Origin: Methylobacter psychrophilus
Lineage (GTDB): Bacteria; Pseudomonadota; Gammaproteobacteria; Methylococcales; Methylomonadaceae
Length of the DNA: 44,444 nt
NCBI RefSeq assembly: GCF_025583945.1
Contig: NZ_JAOEGU010000031.1
Location: 1 to 44,444 of the forward strand
Reading direction: 5' to 3'
Shown here: positions 18,295 through 27,465 of the stretch, one piece after another
How positions within the stretch are numbered: the first letter of the stretch is position 1
Layout of the letters: each line of letters begins with the position of its first letter
Translations under genes and position numbers: made by a program
The notes under the pieces: generated by a model
What the model saw: only the letters and a program-made list of their open reading frames with translations
What the model was told of the DNA's origin: nothing
The model's database searches: none

Positions 18295-18990
18295 TTACCA
18301 AGGCAGCGCAGTTCCGTCGTATTTTACAAAGCTGCCACTCTGTTCAGGTAAAAATGCTGCGATGGTTTGGCGCATTCCGGCAACGCTCTCAACGGCTTCA
18401 AGCGGAGCATTTTCGCCGCCCATATCGGTTTTTACCCAACCCGGATGAAATATCAATACACCAACTTCTTGCTCCTTAAGATCAATCGCCAAGGTTTTCA
18501 TTACCGCATTAAGCCCCGCTTTACTGGAACGGTAAATAATACTACCGCCACTACTATTATCGGCAATACTACCCATTAAACTGCTGATCGCAACCAGCAG
18601 TTTTTTATCGCCACGTTGCAGGTGTGGTAAAAATATTTCGGCCATTTTTACTGGAGCCTGTATGTTGATGACTAATGTTTTAGTCCAGGCTTCATAATCC
18701 AGCTGTCCAAAGCCTCGTTCATTGCTATCGCCATAAACCCCGGCATTGTTAATCAACACATCAATAGCCGTATCATCAAGTTGTGCAGCCAATTGTTCGA
18801 TTTGCTCAAAATTTCCCACATCCAAAGCAAATATGGAAACATGAGGAGACTGTTCGGCAAGATTCAATAATTCGGATGCCGCTTCCGGCATTCTGCAACA
18901 GGCTAATACTCGCCAACCTTCAGAGGCATATTGTTTGCAAAACTCAAGTCCCAAGCCGCGATTTGCACCGGTAATTAATACAGTAGCCAT
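18295..18990 (-). CDS. Short-chain dehydrogenase/reductase (C-factor-like)
   Basis: A 231-residue classical SDR-family NAD(P)-dependent oxidoreductase. The cofactor loop TGANRGLG is at 7-14, NNAG near 80, the catalytic Ser in ISSLMG near 137, and the Tyr-Lys pair in YRSSK near 153-157. The arrangement resembles CsgA/C-factor-like SDRs found in many Proteobacteria. The ATG at 18990 has a good GGGAGA ribosome binding site. It lies upstream of the zinc operon on the same strand but 273 bases away and beyond the Zur box, so it is a separate unit. The substrate is unknown. Confidence 0.85.
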   Translation of the reverse strand: MATVLITGANRGLGLEFCKQYASEGWRVLACCRMPEAASELLNLAEQSPHVSIFALDVGNFEQIEQLAAQLDDTAIDVLINNAGVYGDSNERGFGQLDYEAWTKTLVINIQAPVKMAEIFLPHLQRGDKKLLVAISSLMGSIADNSSGGSIIYRSSKAGLNAVMKTLAIDLKEQEVGVLIFHPGWVKTDMGGENAPLEAVESVAGMRQTIAAFLPEQSGSFVKYDGTALPW

Positions 18991-19250
18991 TTTTTTCTCC
19001 CAAAAAATATCCCAGGCAAAAATACCTATTACGGTTTTACCCTAAATACACTTATATCGCAAAAATTTTAAGTTAATGCCGAAATACAACAGAAGATCTC
19101 GAACGAGAATAACATCAGTCTAAAGTCGGTAAATTATCAGCTTGGGAAAATATTTTAGCAGATCATCTAACAGTTATTATGCTTCCCTTGCAATACTCAA
19201 CTTTTGACACAGACCGGACAATAGGTGGTCGACGTTAATGTCCTGACTCT

Positions 19251-22200
19251 TTATGGATTGATAGTTTCGTACAGACAAACACGATTACGCCCTGATTTTT
19301 TAGCTTGGTACATCGCCTGATCTGCATGCCGCAATAATTTATCAGGATCATCGCGGTCATAAGGAAATAGCGTAACACCAATGCTGGCACCTACCGAGAC
19401 TTCAGTAGCATCATCTATTGAAACAGGTATATTAATTGCATCGATAACTCTTTGTAATACAAACTCATATTCATCGATATTTTTAATATTAGTCAGTAAC
19501 AATACAAACTCATCGCCACCAAAACGACCAATAGTATCGTTTGCTCGAACTGATGCCTGCATGCGATGTGCAACTTCAATTAGCAGCTTATCTCCGGCAG
19601 CATGACCAAATTGATCGTTGACGATCTTAAAGCCATCAAGATCAAGATAGCAAACCGCGACGGACTGATTTGCCCTTTCTGCCTGAACCAACGCCTGTTG
19701 CAATCGGTCACCAACCAGCAATCGGTTCGGCAAACCGGTTAAAATATCGTGATAAGCCATTCGTTCAACTTCCTGTTGATGTTGCTTCATCGGGGTAATG
19801 TCTAATATCATCCACATTGACTGATCGCCATTATCAGACAATTGCACACCACTAATATCAACCCAGATTCTCTCGCCGTTTTTCCGTTTCATTTCCAGTT
19901 GAGTTCGGTAAGTACTCTGTGTATTGAAAGTATCATTCGCAGCCGCTTCAAATATTTCGCATGAGAAGCCATCCAGAAATAAGATACTACTCGGCTGCCC
20001 ATCCAATTCATCGGCGTTATACCCGAAAATACGTTCCATTGCCGTATTTATCCAGATTGCCTGTTTGTTTCGCAACTTCATAATGCCAACCAATTCATTA
20101 TCCAGCATTACTTGTTGCTCAATAGTTAACAGGCTTAGTTCAGTTTGAATTTTCTTGAGCTGGGTAATATCGTATAAAACCGTACGACTCATTACAAAAC
20201 GACCTTCGGTATCCCTGATAGAACCAGCGCTTATAATCATTTGACGGCTATCGCCGTTTTTACAGATTAAATCAAATTCCAAATCTTCAATATGCCCACC
20301 TTCTACAAAACGAGGGTATATTTCCGAAAACTGCGCTTTACCGGCATCGTTAAGAAAATCACTAAATTTCATTTTACCAATTACCTCATCACGTTCACAG
20401 CCAAGCCATTGCAACTCAGTATCATTAATACGAATGAAAATTCCATCCCTATTAAGCGAGTGATAGCCACAGGGAGCATAATTATATAAATCCTGAATTT
20501 CTTTTGTCGATGTTGCGAGTGCTGCTTCCAAAAATTTACGTTGTGTAATATCGCGTGATGAATAGAAAACTAAAGGAACATGATTCAGCTCGAGTGTAAA
20601 ACCACTGATTTCAACATCAAAAATGCTGCCGTCTTTACGCCGATGACGTGTCTCGAATTGCGAACGTGCAGAGCTTATGAATTGTTGTTTTAGTCTTTCC
20701 GCGACTTCATTTTTTGTGAGTGCGGCATCCCACTGATAAACATTCATACCGATCAATTCTTCACGTTCATAGCCCAACATGACACAAAAAGTATTGCTTA
20801 CTTCAATAATGTTGCCATTAGTGTCCAGAATATGAAAACCATCACTTGCACTTCGCAGGAATAATGAATTTTTCTCGCTTTCCCTTTGTAGGGCTTGCTG
20901 GGCCAGCTTGCGCTCAGTGATGTCGCGTGTGGAATTAAATAATACCGGTTGCCCATTAAGATCAATCGGATAACCGCTGATTTCCGCATCGTAGATCGTG
21001 CCATCCTTACGGCGATGGCGCGTTTCAAACTGAAAGCGAACAGGCTGTTCAAATTGGGTTCTTACTATGTTCATGGGTTCGCTTTCACAAGTACCGGCAT
21101 CCCACTGTGAAACGTGCATACCCATCATTTCTTCATGGCTATAGCCCAGCATATTGCAAAAGGCATCGCTGGCTTCCAGCAGCTTACCGTCAATATCCAT
21201 GATGGTTATACCATCACTGGCATGACGTAATAATGCGGCGTTTTTTTCACTTTCCGTTTGCAAAGCGATTTCTATTTGCTTGCGATCGGTAACGTCAGTA
21301 ATAAAACCATGCCAGAGAATCGATCCGTCAGGCTCTCTATCGGGGACAGCATTTCCATATAACCAGCGAACGGTTTCATCAGAAAACCGAACGCGGTACT
21401 CATACTGCCAAGGCTCAAGCGTTACTGCCGATTGTCTGATTGACTCAACAACACCGTCATAATCCTCAGGATGAACACAGGCAAAAACACTGGCTGCATC
21501 TTCTTTTACCTCTTCCGGCGTAAGTCGATAAATCTCTTGAATGGCATCACAAGCATAAGGAAAACAAGAACTTCCATCGGGACGTAATTTGTACTGATAA
21601 ATGACACCAGGAACCCGGGAGGAAATTTGCGTAAGCCGGGTGTACAGTTCAAGATTAGCTGCCTGAATTTGCTTATTCTCGGTGATGTCATGTCCGACGA
21701 CTTGCATCTCCAACAAGACGCCATTATCATCAAAAAAAGCATGATTGGTAAACTGGCCCCAACGCAAAAGGCCACCTGATGTAATAATACGGTTTTCAAT
21801 AACTACAACAAGATTGTCAGGGGAAAGATAATTCAGTTTGTCATTGATTAAAGGCAGGTCTTCGGAAAATACCCGTGGATACCATGTCCGACCAATTAAG
21901 GATTCTCTTGATTGGTCAAAAAATTTGCAAAAAGCTTCGTTTACATAAAGGATGGTCCCATCGGCTTTAAAGCGACAAATGGTTTCCGTTTGATCTTCCA
22001 GCAAAGCTTTGTATAGTTTTTCACTTGCAACTAATGATTGCTCGGCAGATTTGCGTTGATTGATAACTTTAAATGTGGCAACGAAATGCTCAGACTTTGG
22101 ACTAAAAACCTGTACCAAAAACCATAGTTGTAGATCATTAAGAAAAATTTCGAAGCTTTCTGCATCACCACCATTGGCAACAGTACCGTAAATTTTAAAG

Positions 22201-22475
22201 AGTTCCGGATTAGACCCAAAAAGCCCTGGAATGACCTCGCTGACAAGTTTACCGACTACAGCACCGAGGCCGGTTTGCTTATGAAATGAAGGATTGGTAT
22301 AGAGATAAATAAAATCTGTTGGCTTACCGTCCAGGTAAATCATCTTGCAGTAAGCGACGCCATCAGGCATTTGCTCGAAGCAATATTGCAATATATCCGT
22401 AGTTGGCAATACCTGCTCTTCTGGTAAAAATGGAGAAAGCAGATCGCTATTCTTAGTGGACTCAGACTTAGGCAT
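19251..22475 (-). CDS. Diguanylate cyclase with seven PAS domains
   Basis: A 1074-residue cytoplasmic sensor making cyclic-di-GMP. Seven consecutive PAS/PAC modules (roughly 28-148, 149-272, 273-404, 405-530, 531-660, 661-785 and 786-905) precede one GGDEF domain at about 915-1070. The active-site motif is intact (GGDEF, 986-990) and is preceded by the allosteric inhibition site RxxD (RAND, 977-980). There is no EAL domain and no membrane segment. The fourth and fifth PAS domains are close copies (both with FETRHRRKDG and SGxxxxLN), a recent internal duplication. Signals sensed are unknown; no haem or flavin signature is obvious. It is divergent from the gene at 22800. Confidence 0.92.
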   Translation of the reverse strand: MPKSESTKNSDLLSPFLPEEQVLPTTDILQYCFEQMPDGVAYCKMIYLDGKPTDFIYLYTNPSFHKQTGLGAVVGKLVSEVIPGLFGSNPELFKIYGTVANGGDAESFEIFLNDLQLWFLVQVFSPKSEHFVATFKVINQRKSAEQSLVASEKLYKALLEDQTETICRFKADGTILYVNEAFCKFFDQSRESLIGRTWYPRVFSEDLPLINDKLNYLSPDNLVVVIENRIITSGGLLRWGQFTNHAFFDDNGVLLEMQVVGHDITENKQIQAANLELYTRLTQISSRVPGVIYQYKLRPDGSSCFPYACDAIQEIYRLTPEEVKEDAASVFACVHPEDYDGVVESIRQSAVTLEPWQYEYRVRFSDETVRWLYGNAVPDREPDGSILWHGFITDVTDRKQIEIALQTESEKNAALLRHASDGITIMDIDGKLLEASDAFCNMLGYSHEEMMGMHVSQWDAGTCESEPMNIVRTQFEQPVRFQFETRHRRKDGTIYDAEISGYPIDLNGQPVLFNSTRDITERKLAQQALQRESEKNSLFLRSASDGFHILDTNGNIIEVSNTFCVMLGYEREELIGMNVYQWDAALTKNEVAERLKQQFISSARSQFETRHRRKDGSIFDVEISGFTLELNHVPLVFYSSRDITQRKFLEAALATSTKEIQDLYNYAPCGYHSLNRDGIFIRINDTELQWLGCERDEVIGKMKFSDFLNDAGKAQFSEIYPRFVEGGHIEDLEFDLICKNGDSRQMIISAGSIRDTEGRFVMSRTVLYDITQLKKIQTELSLLTIEQQVMLDNELVGIMKLRNKQAIWINTAMERIFGYNADELDGQPSSILFLDGFSCEIFEAAANDTFNTQSTYRTQLEMKRKNGERIWVDISGVQLSDNGDQSMWMILDITPMKQHQQEVERMAYHDILTGLPNRLLVGDRLQQALVQAERANQSVAVCYLDLDGFKIVNDQFGHAAGDKLLIEVAHRMQASVRANDTIGRFGGDEFVLLLTNIKNIDEYEFVLQRVIDAINIPVSIDDATEVSVGASIGVTLFPYDRDDPDKLLRHADQAMYQAKKSGRNRVCLYETINP

Positions 22476-22799
22476 TCAATTTTTTTATTATTAAATTGGT
22501 ATACCCATCATAACATCACACAGTATTTTTACTAAATCTATTAAATTTAACAGAACATGACCTAATTAAATACACCACTCTTCAACATTTTTCAACATAC
22601 AGTCAACAACGAGCTATTTGATCCACTCTTACTGACTGTTTATTGCAAATCAAAATAGCCATTTTATTCTGACAGCGACAGCAATGGAGCAATACAACTA
22701 TTAATAGTTGAGAGATTTAGCCGATTTATTGACAACAGCAGGCTAATCGGTGACCCTGAACACCTGACTATTAATAACACCATTCCCAATGAAAGAAAC
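22476..22799. other. Divergent intergenic region
   Basis: This AT-rich stretch of 324 bases separates the divergent diguanylate cyclase and MaoC-like genes and must hold both promoters. I found no clear operator, hairpin or small gene in it. Confidence 0.5.
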
Positions 22800-23729
22800 A
22801 TGAAAAATCAGTCATTCACCTTTGACCAAATTCATATCGAAGTGGCCCGTAACGCCACTGATGACTTTAATTTGTTTCATGACAAGCATAAATGGTTACA
22901 GGTTACTCATAATCCGTTTAAAGGTCCTATTGTTCTGGGCTATCAACTGAACACACTTATTGAATATCAAATGCGCCTATACCGGCAAGCGCATCATGAA
23001 AACCGGATCATTGCCGAAAACAATCTGCATTTTAGTAATTATCAAATCACCTTTGTTAACGCAGTCAGGCCACGAACGCCTGTTTATCTCGATATTAAAA
23101 AAACCCTAATTAAAACCATTCCCGGCCTGACACTGGGCAACCGTATTGCCATGAAGTCTGATGACAAAACCGTATTACTGGGATTTAAAAAAGAAACACA
23201 ATATCCGCTATTCTTGGCCGATACGAAATTTAACCAGTTACCTGATCTTAACGAAATACCCGACCGTACAAGCATTCCGAATACCGACTATTTTCTTAAA
23301 CGAAAATTTATGAATAACGGTTCTGCCAAAAACTTTTTATCCGGGTCATTAGCCGAGCAATCCGATTATTTTGATGAACTAGCCAATATCGCACACTACC
23401 CGGAAATATTTCCTTGTAGCCTTACCTCAGGTGCTCTACTGGAAAAAGCGCAATTAGAAAACCATGACTTTAAACTTAACCCTATGGTTTATACGTCCCA
23501 TGAAATTTCAGTAGACCGGCGCTTTGTAAATCAACTTAAAAATAATGACAAGCTGCATATTCTGGTCAGGCAACTCCCTGAATCGCGTGAGAACACCTTA
23601 AACCAGACCAATATTATGCTAAGAACTTATCATTGTTATGGCCTGTTACAAAATAATGACGTTTTATTTAGAATGACCATGAACCTGGTTCCTTTGGAAG
23701 AAATACTGAAAAACCTCAGGCAAAAATAA
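22800..23729 (+). CDS. MaoC/hot-dog-like protein, function unknown
   Basis: A 309-residue soluble protein. The N-terminus has NATDDFNLFHDKH (18-30), in which D22-x-N24-x-x-H27 matches the hydratase-2 (MaoC) catalytic motif DxNPxH, followed by a GPIVLGYQL segment like the usual GxIaHGM helix. A second half (about 205-305) with alternating strand-like segments suggests a double hot-dog arrangement as in (R)-specific enoyl-CoA hydratases or FAS-type dehydratases. The sequence is otherwise far from the well-known members, and Pro of the motif is missing. An acyl-CoA/acyl-ACP dehydratase or thioester-binding role is plausible but not shown. It stands alone with no linked lipid genes. Confidence 0.65.
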   Translation: MKNQSFTFDQIHIEVARNATDDFNLFHDKHKWLQVTHNPFKGPIVLGYQLNTLIEYQMRLYRQAHHENRIIAENNLHFSNYQITFVNAVRPRTPVYLDIKKTLIKTIPGLTLGNRIAMKSDDKTVLLGFKKETQYPLFLADTKFNQLPDLNEIPDRTSIPNTDYFLKRKFMNNGSAKNFLSGSLAEQSDYFDELANIAHYPEIFPCSLTSGALLEKAQLENHDFKLNPMVYTSHEISVDRRFVNQLKNNDKLHILVRQLPESRENTLNQTNIMLRTYHCYGLLQNNDVLFRMTMNLVPLEEILKNLRQK

Positions 23730-23848
23730 TATAACCTGACAATTTATTCAACTTTTAAGTCGCACGTGTCTGATTTTATTGGTTATAATTTTAAACAAGG
23801 GAAACGTAAGTTATAGAGACCAAAGTTGATTAAGTGACATAACTTTCT

Positions 23849-23904
23849 GTAGTGCGTGCCGTGCGCCCATTGAAAGCCAGGGCGCGCACCGCACGGCCTA
23901 CTAC
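23849..23904. repeat. REP-like imperfect palindrome
   Basis: GC-rich arms beginning GTAGTGCGTGCCGTGCGCCC and ending with the near-complement (GGGCGCGCACCGCACGG then CCTACTAC) flank a 12-base loop. In a low-GC surrounding this stands out as a REP-like or mobile noncoding element. It lies 120 bases after the MaoC-like gene and could fold as a terminator-like hairpin. Confidence 0.6.
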
Positions 23905-23911
23905 GTACTTA

Positions 23912-23943
23912 ATTCATTCATTCATTCATTCATTCATTCATTC
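23912..23943. repeat. Tetranucleotide tandem repeat (ATTC)8
   Basis: Eight perfect copies of ATTC lie between the REP-like palindrome and the 3' end of the DUF1289 gene. Such a tract is prone to slipped-strand changes. It is not inside any gene I trust; a frame running through it reads as repeated FIHS and looks accidental. Confidence 0.9.
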
Positions 23944-23977
23944 ATCTTTCTATATTAACGCCTTTAGCTTGGTAGCT

Positions 23978-24184
23978 TTACACCGGATTTTGCAATCTCT
24001 TAAGTACACTTTTACTAATCTTGTTAATAAATTCCTCACTATTCTCATAACCTTGGCTTTGTATAAAACTGACAATAGACATCACCAATTCTTTAGTACC
24101 GGCTATTTCTTCAAATGAACGACCACAACCTTGGCAATGACTACCTCCGGAAGTACATTTATCAATACAGGGATTAAATTTCAT
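23978..24184 (-). CDS. Small DUF1289-like cysteine-rich protein
   Basis: A 68-residue protein with cysteines at 6, 10, 17 and 20 in a PCxxxC...CxGCGR arrangement followed by SFEEIAG. This fits the DUF1289 family (short Fe-S or zinc-binding-like proteins of unknown function), though the spacing differs slightly from the commonest form. The C-terminal half is helical. It starts at an ATG 126 bases downstream of the methyltransferase gene on the same strand. A metal-binding role is inferred from the cysteines. Confidence 0.7.
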   Translation of the reverse strand: MKFNPCIDKCTSGGSHCQGCGRSFEEIAGTKELVMSIVSFIQSQGYENSEEFINKISKSVLKRLQNPV

Positions 24185-24213
24185 GCGTTGTTCTCTTGGT
24201 TAATTATGAATAT

Positions 24214-24275
24214 ATATACTCCGCGCAGTCATATTTACGGAATTTATGATCGAGTTGTGACCGTGCGGAGTATAT
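24214..24275. terminator. Long-loop inverted repeat
   Basis: Perfect 11-bp arms ATATACTCCGC (24214-24224) and GCGGAGTATAT (24265-24275) enclose a 40-base loop between the methyltransferase and DUF1289 genes. It may terminate the methyltransferase transcript, or attenuate read-through into the small gene; a decayed mobile element is also possible. Confidence 0.45.
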
Positions 24276-24310
24276 TGCATTGCCCGGCAGGATTCACATC
24301 CTGCAAAGCC

Positions 24311-24967
24311 TTATTGTTTCATTATCTTATAAATACAATGTTCACCAGTCTCGTTGACTGTAGTCGTCATTATTTCATAGGTAAAACCGAAATCCTGGCA
24401 AATCATTTTAGGATCATGCTCAAGCCCTACAAACTCTGAATAAGGAATATAAATTCTTGTTTCGGAATCACAAAAAGCACTTACCTGACTAAAAAAACGT
24501 TGCAATATTTGTCGGCCGCCATCGTCATTTAAACCAAAATCGCCGTTGGAAGGATAATAATTGAAATTAAATACGATAATATCGAATGTTGTTAAGAGCA
24601 CATCATTAAACAAATCGCTATGTATAAAAGCAATTGGTGCTAGTGACGGATTAAGACCGGAATTTTCAGTCGCACACTTTACGGCATCGCTATTAAAATC
24701 GACTCCTAATACGGTCTCACAACCTATTTTTTTTAATAAAAAAGCAAAATAGCCACTGCCACAGCCCATATCCAGTGCCGTAGCTGCCGGTTTTTGCTGG
24801 AGTATAAAATTACCAAAAAATGAACTGGTGATACCAAAACAGGAGGGAAATACATTTTTTGCAATGGTCAGGGAGATTCCATCCAACTCCGTACGGTAAG
24901 GTTGCCTATCCAAATAATAAGATAACTCCTGCTCTCTTTTTGCAATACTCATAACTTGATCATTCAT
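24311..24967 (-). CDS. Class I SAM-dependent methyltransferase
   Basis: A 218-residue Rossmann-fold methyltransferase. Motif I is DMGCGSGYFAFLL with a following acidic GVDFNSDA, and a motif IV-like FNFNYYPS replaces the NPPY of HemK/PrmC enzymes. This suggests a small-molecule or release-factor-like N-methyltransferase relative, but the substrate is unknown. I chose the ATG at 24967; a GTG 51 bases upstream (25018) would add 17 residues with no better ribosome binding site. It is a single gene, followed by the DUF1289 gene. Confidence 0.75.
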   Translation of the reverse strand: MNDQVMSIAKREQELSYYLDRQPYRTELDGISLTIAKNVFPSCFGITSSFFGNFILQQKPAATALDMGCGSGYFAFLLKKIGCETVLGVDFNSDAVKCATENSGLNPSLAPIAFIHSDLFNDVLLTTFDIIVFNFNYYPSNGDFGLNDDGGRQILQRFFSQVSAFCDSETRIYIPYSEFVGLEHDPKMICQDFGFTYEIMTTTVNETGEHCIYKIMKQ

Positions 24968-25074
24968 AATAATTTGACGTTCTCTATTAAAAACAGGTGA
25001 CTGTGTGCAGTTAATCACTAAAATCTAAAAGCACTTTCGTAAAATAACCGATATTTTCACTATCAGCTAATGGC

Positions 25075-26481
25075 TCAGGCAAATTTTTTCCTCAACTGCC
25101 AAAAAACCACGGAAGAAATTAATACCATCCCGCAAGCTAAACCAATCAGTATCAAACCCAAAAATAAAGTTTGCTTAATCGTATAGTCCACCAATTCTTT
25201 ACCGCTGACTTGTGTTTTCCGGGTCAGCGCATCCAAACGGGTTGATAGTTCATCAAACTTGCCGGGAGCCAGAATCTGGTCAAAAGCTTGTAACAATTTC
25301 ACCAAATCTTGTGCAGCAATGTTGATCTGTGCGGCTGCGGCTGTGTAATCGTTGATGCGGAAAGGCTCGGTTTTCGGGTTTGACGGACTGGCATCAATTT
25401 GCCGCAATACGTCTTGAAAAGACTTTAAGGTGGCGGTGGACGCAGTGGACATTAATTTACCGGCATCCAGTGCTTTCTCTGTTTGTGCCGCAAGACTGAT
25501 AAGACCAGGCTGCTGCGCATTCAAGGCTTGAACGATTTGTTCGCGCTCTGCGCTAATAAGTTCGGGTAGGTGCTCTGCCGTCTGACTGAAGCGATCTGCC
25601 GATTGGGACAGTTGTGTTGTGTTGGCTAACAGCTGTTCCATCTGCGGCATTTCGACGGTCTGGATAACCAATAATTCAGTTTCCCAGCGAATCAGGGTCG
25701 GCATGTGTCGCCCCAGAAATAAGCCGCGTTCAGCAAACAAACGGGTATTGGCCAGCTCCAGAGTAGCGGGATCAAGCCCCGCTAATGGATCAATATCTAG
25801 CAGATTAAAAACACTACTGGTCATCCCTTGCTGAGCGCTGCGGTTCATCTGCCCCACTTCGGCCGCAAAACCGAGTGAACCGACATCACTGGGTGATCGC
25901 CCATCAGGATATTGCTCGTGCCAAGCTTTTATGGCAACGCGGAGTTCCTTAATCTGTAGGGGTTCTAGTGTCAATGCGGCAATACGCCAAATCTCCTTCT
26001 CGGTTTCCTGCGATGCAAGTAGCAAAGGTTTCGCCGAGTTACCAAAGCGCTTGGGCATCCAATAGTCCTCGACATTCATCCTGTTTAAGGTGACGAGGAT
26101 AACCATATCCAGAAGATTCGCGTAAGCATTCGCACCGGTGGCGGTACCCAACACATCGTTGGTGGTGGCGATGCGCCGCATCAGCATATTGCGCCGTTGA
26201 GAGGGTTGTCCATCGGCTTCCTGTAATTTGCTAAAAGCGATACTGAGTGCATCAATATAATCGTCTGCAAAACGAAGCAACAGGGATTGCAGTTCAACGG
26301 GATCCGGCGCAGCGTTATCGTAATGCAGCGAAAATAGCGAGCGTATACCCCTTTCAGGTAATTCCAGAGTACTTTTGAGTAAACTACAACCATTTGCACT
26401 TAAGGTCAGGATGATTAGTAAAGCGGTTTTTGGCAGCCATTGATAGGCAACCGGATAGTGAGATTGAAGCTTGGTGCGCAT
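25075..26481 (-). CDS. Uncharacterised lipoprotein with C-terminal membrane anchor
   Basis: A 468-residue envelope protein that I do not recognise. An N-terminal signal ends in a probable lipobox (LSANGC, Cys32). A long helical, coiled-coil-prone middle (about 270-420) is rich in Gln/Glu/Leu and resembles the periplasmic parts of methyl-accepting-like or cell-division proteins. A strong membrane helix (about 440-463) then ends in the basic tail QLRKKFA. Both ends therefore anchor the chain in membrane. I preferred the ATG at 26481, which has an upstream AGGAA; an ATG at 26505 would add eight residues. It has no operon partner. Confidence 0.7.
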   Translation of the reverse strand: MRTKLQSHYPVAYQWLPKTALLIILTLSANGCSLLKSTLELPERGIRSLFSLHYDNAAPDPVELQSLLLRFADDYIDALSIAFSKLQEADGQPSQRRNMLMRRIATTNDVLGTATGANAYANLLDMVILVTLNRMNVEDYWMPKRFGNSAKPLLLASQETEKEIWRIAALTLEPLQIKELRVAIKAWHEQYPDGRSPSDVGSLGFAAEVGQMNRSAQQGMTSSVFNLLDIDPLAGLDPATLELANTRLFAERGLFLGRHMPTLIRWETELLVIQTVEMPQMEQLLANTTQLSQSADRFSQTAEHLPELISAEREQIVQALNAQQPGLISLAAQTEKALDAGKLMSTASTATLKSFQDVLRQIDASPSNPKTEPFRINDYTAAAAQINIAAQDLVKLLQAFDQILAPGKFDELSTRLDALTRKTQVSGKELVDYTIKQTLFLGLILIGLACGMVLISSVVFWQLRKKFA

Positions 26482-26611
26482 AAAAATATCGGTTCCTGAG
26501 GACATTACTCATAAACAATAATAGATTAGCACCTGTTTGGCAAACCAATATTTCTTGGATATGGCTATATAGTTTTCAATCATTAAATTTCTGATTCATA
26601 TTACTATAAGT

Positions 26612-26652
26612 TCCCACAGATACTATCCCTAAAAGGAATCCTATCGGTGGGA
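26612..26652 (-). terminator. Hairpin after the cytochrome gene
   Basis: Outer arms TCCCAC and GTGGGA, then GATA/TATC, form an interrupted stem around an AAAA loop. It lies 28 bases past the stop of the minus-strand cytochrome gene, so it is a probable terminator. The inner sequence CAGATACTATCCCT resembles the palindrome at the right end of the window (44405-44431). Confidence 0.5.
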
Positions 26653-26679
26653 TACGCTATTATAAACAGTGAGAATTAA

Positions 26680-27465
26680 TCAATGCCATATATTAACATC
26701 TGATTTTACAGTCCACTCTGCTCCCGAATCTATCCAGGCTTTCAGTTTCAGAACATCTTGATCAGAAAGCTTATGTACATTCGCCATCGGCATGTCCTTT
26801 CTTATCCCCGATACAATAGCAATTAACGGACTTGCAGCGCTCTGTCCCGGTAAAATTAAAGGTGATCGCCCATTACTTCCGAAAAAATCTTCCCGGCGAT
26901 CAACACGAAAATTGGCTAACTGTTTTTGTGGACCATGGCATGACAGGCAATTGTTCTCGAATATTGGGTAGACATCTTTCCATAACCCCACAGCTTGTTG
27001 ATCAACACTATTCTGTATCGGCAAAGTGGTTAAAGATTCGTTAACTGGATCAGTATTCCCCCTATGCCCCCATTGTTTTCCTCGCATTGGGCCGGCTATT
27101 TCTTTAACGCTATTTTCAGCAGTCCAGGCAAAAATCGTCATAAGACAGATAACTATACTGCCTGTTAATATTCCACTGCGAATTAGTGAAGGGTGCGCAG
27201 TTTGTAACAAATGACAGCGTTTACCTATTACGGTAACTATCCAGTTCCAATGCAAAACCAAATGAATAATAAGGATTATTAAAAGCCCCAGACTGATCCA
27301 GAAATGGCCATCGCCCCATTGATGGCGGGTATAACCCCACAAGCTCAAGGTTTTATTACTACTTGGTGGTAACGGAAAACGCAGTATGTAACCTGTCGCA
27401 ATCATACCTAAAAGTAGAAATGCCGCAATTATGTCAATGATGATGTTAGCAAATGTACGATTCAT
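26680..27465 (-). CDS. Membrane cytochrome: DUF4405-like b-type domain fused to a c-type haem domain
   Basis: A 261-residue inner-membrane protein. Three hydrophobic helices (about 7-29, 54-76 and 97-113) carry histidines (His48, His54, His68, His72) suited to b-haem ligation, as in DUF4405 proteins. A periplasmic domain follows with one c-type haem site CLSCH (173-177), the context YPIFENNCLSCHG typical of planctomycete-type cytochrome c domains, and a probable axial Met in KDMPMANVHKL. It would pass electrons between the quinone pool or membrane and a periplasmic carrier. No dedicated partner gene is adjacent. Confidence 0.8.
   Translation of the reverse strand: MNRTFANIIIDIIAAFLLLGMIATGYILRFPLPPSSNKTLSLWGYTRHQWGDGHFWISLGLLIILIIHLVLHWNWIVTVIGKRCHLLQTAHPSLIRSGILTGSIVICLMTIFAWTAENSVKEIAGPMRGKQWGHRGNTDPVNESLTTLPIQNSVDQQAVGLWKDVYPIFENNCLSCHGPQKQLANFRVDRREDFFGSNGRSPLILPGQSAASPLIAIVSGIRKDMPMANVHKLSDQDVLKLKAWIDSGAEWTVKSDVNIWH

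Noticed and set aside
23852-24118. 88-codon frame through the ATTC repeat
   Set aside because: It runs across the REP-like palindrome and the repeat, overlaps the DUF1289 gene on the other strand, and reads as low-complexity peptide.
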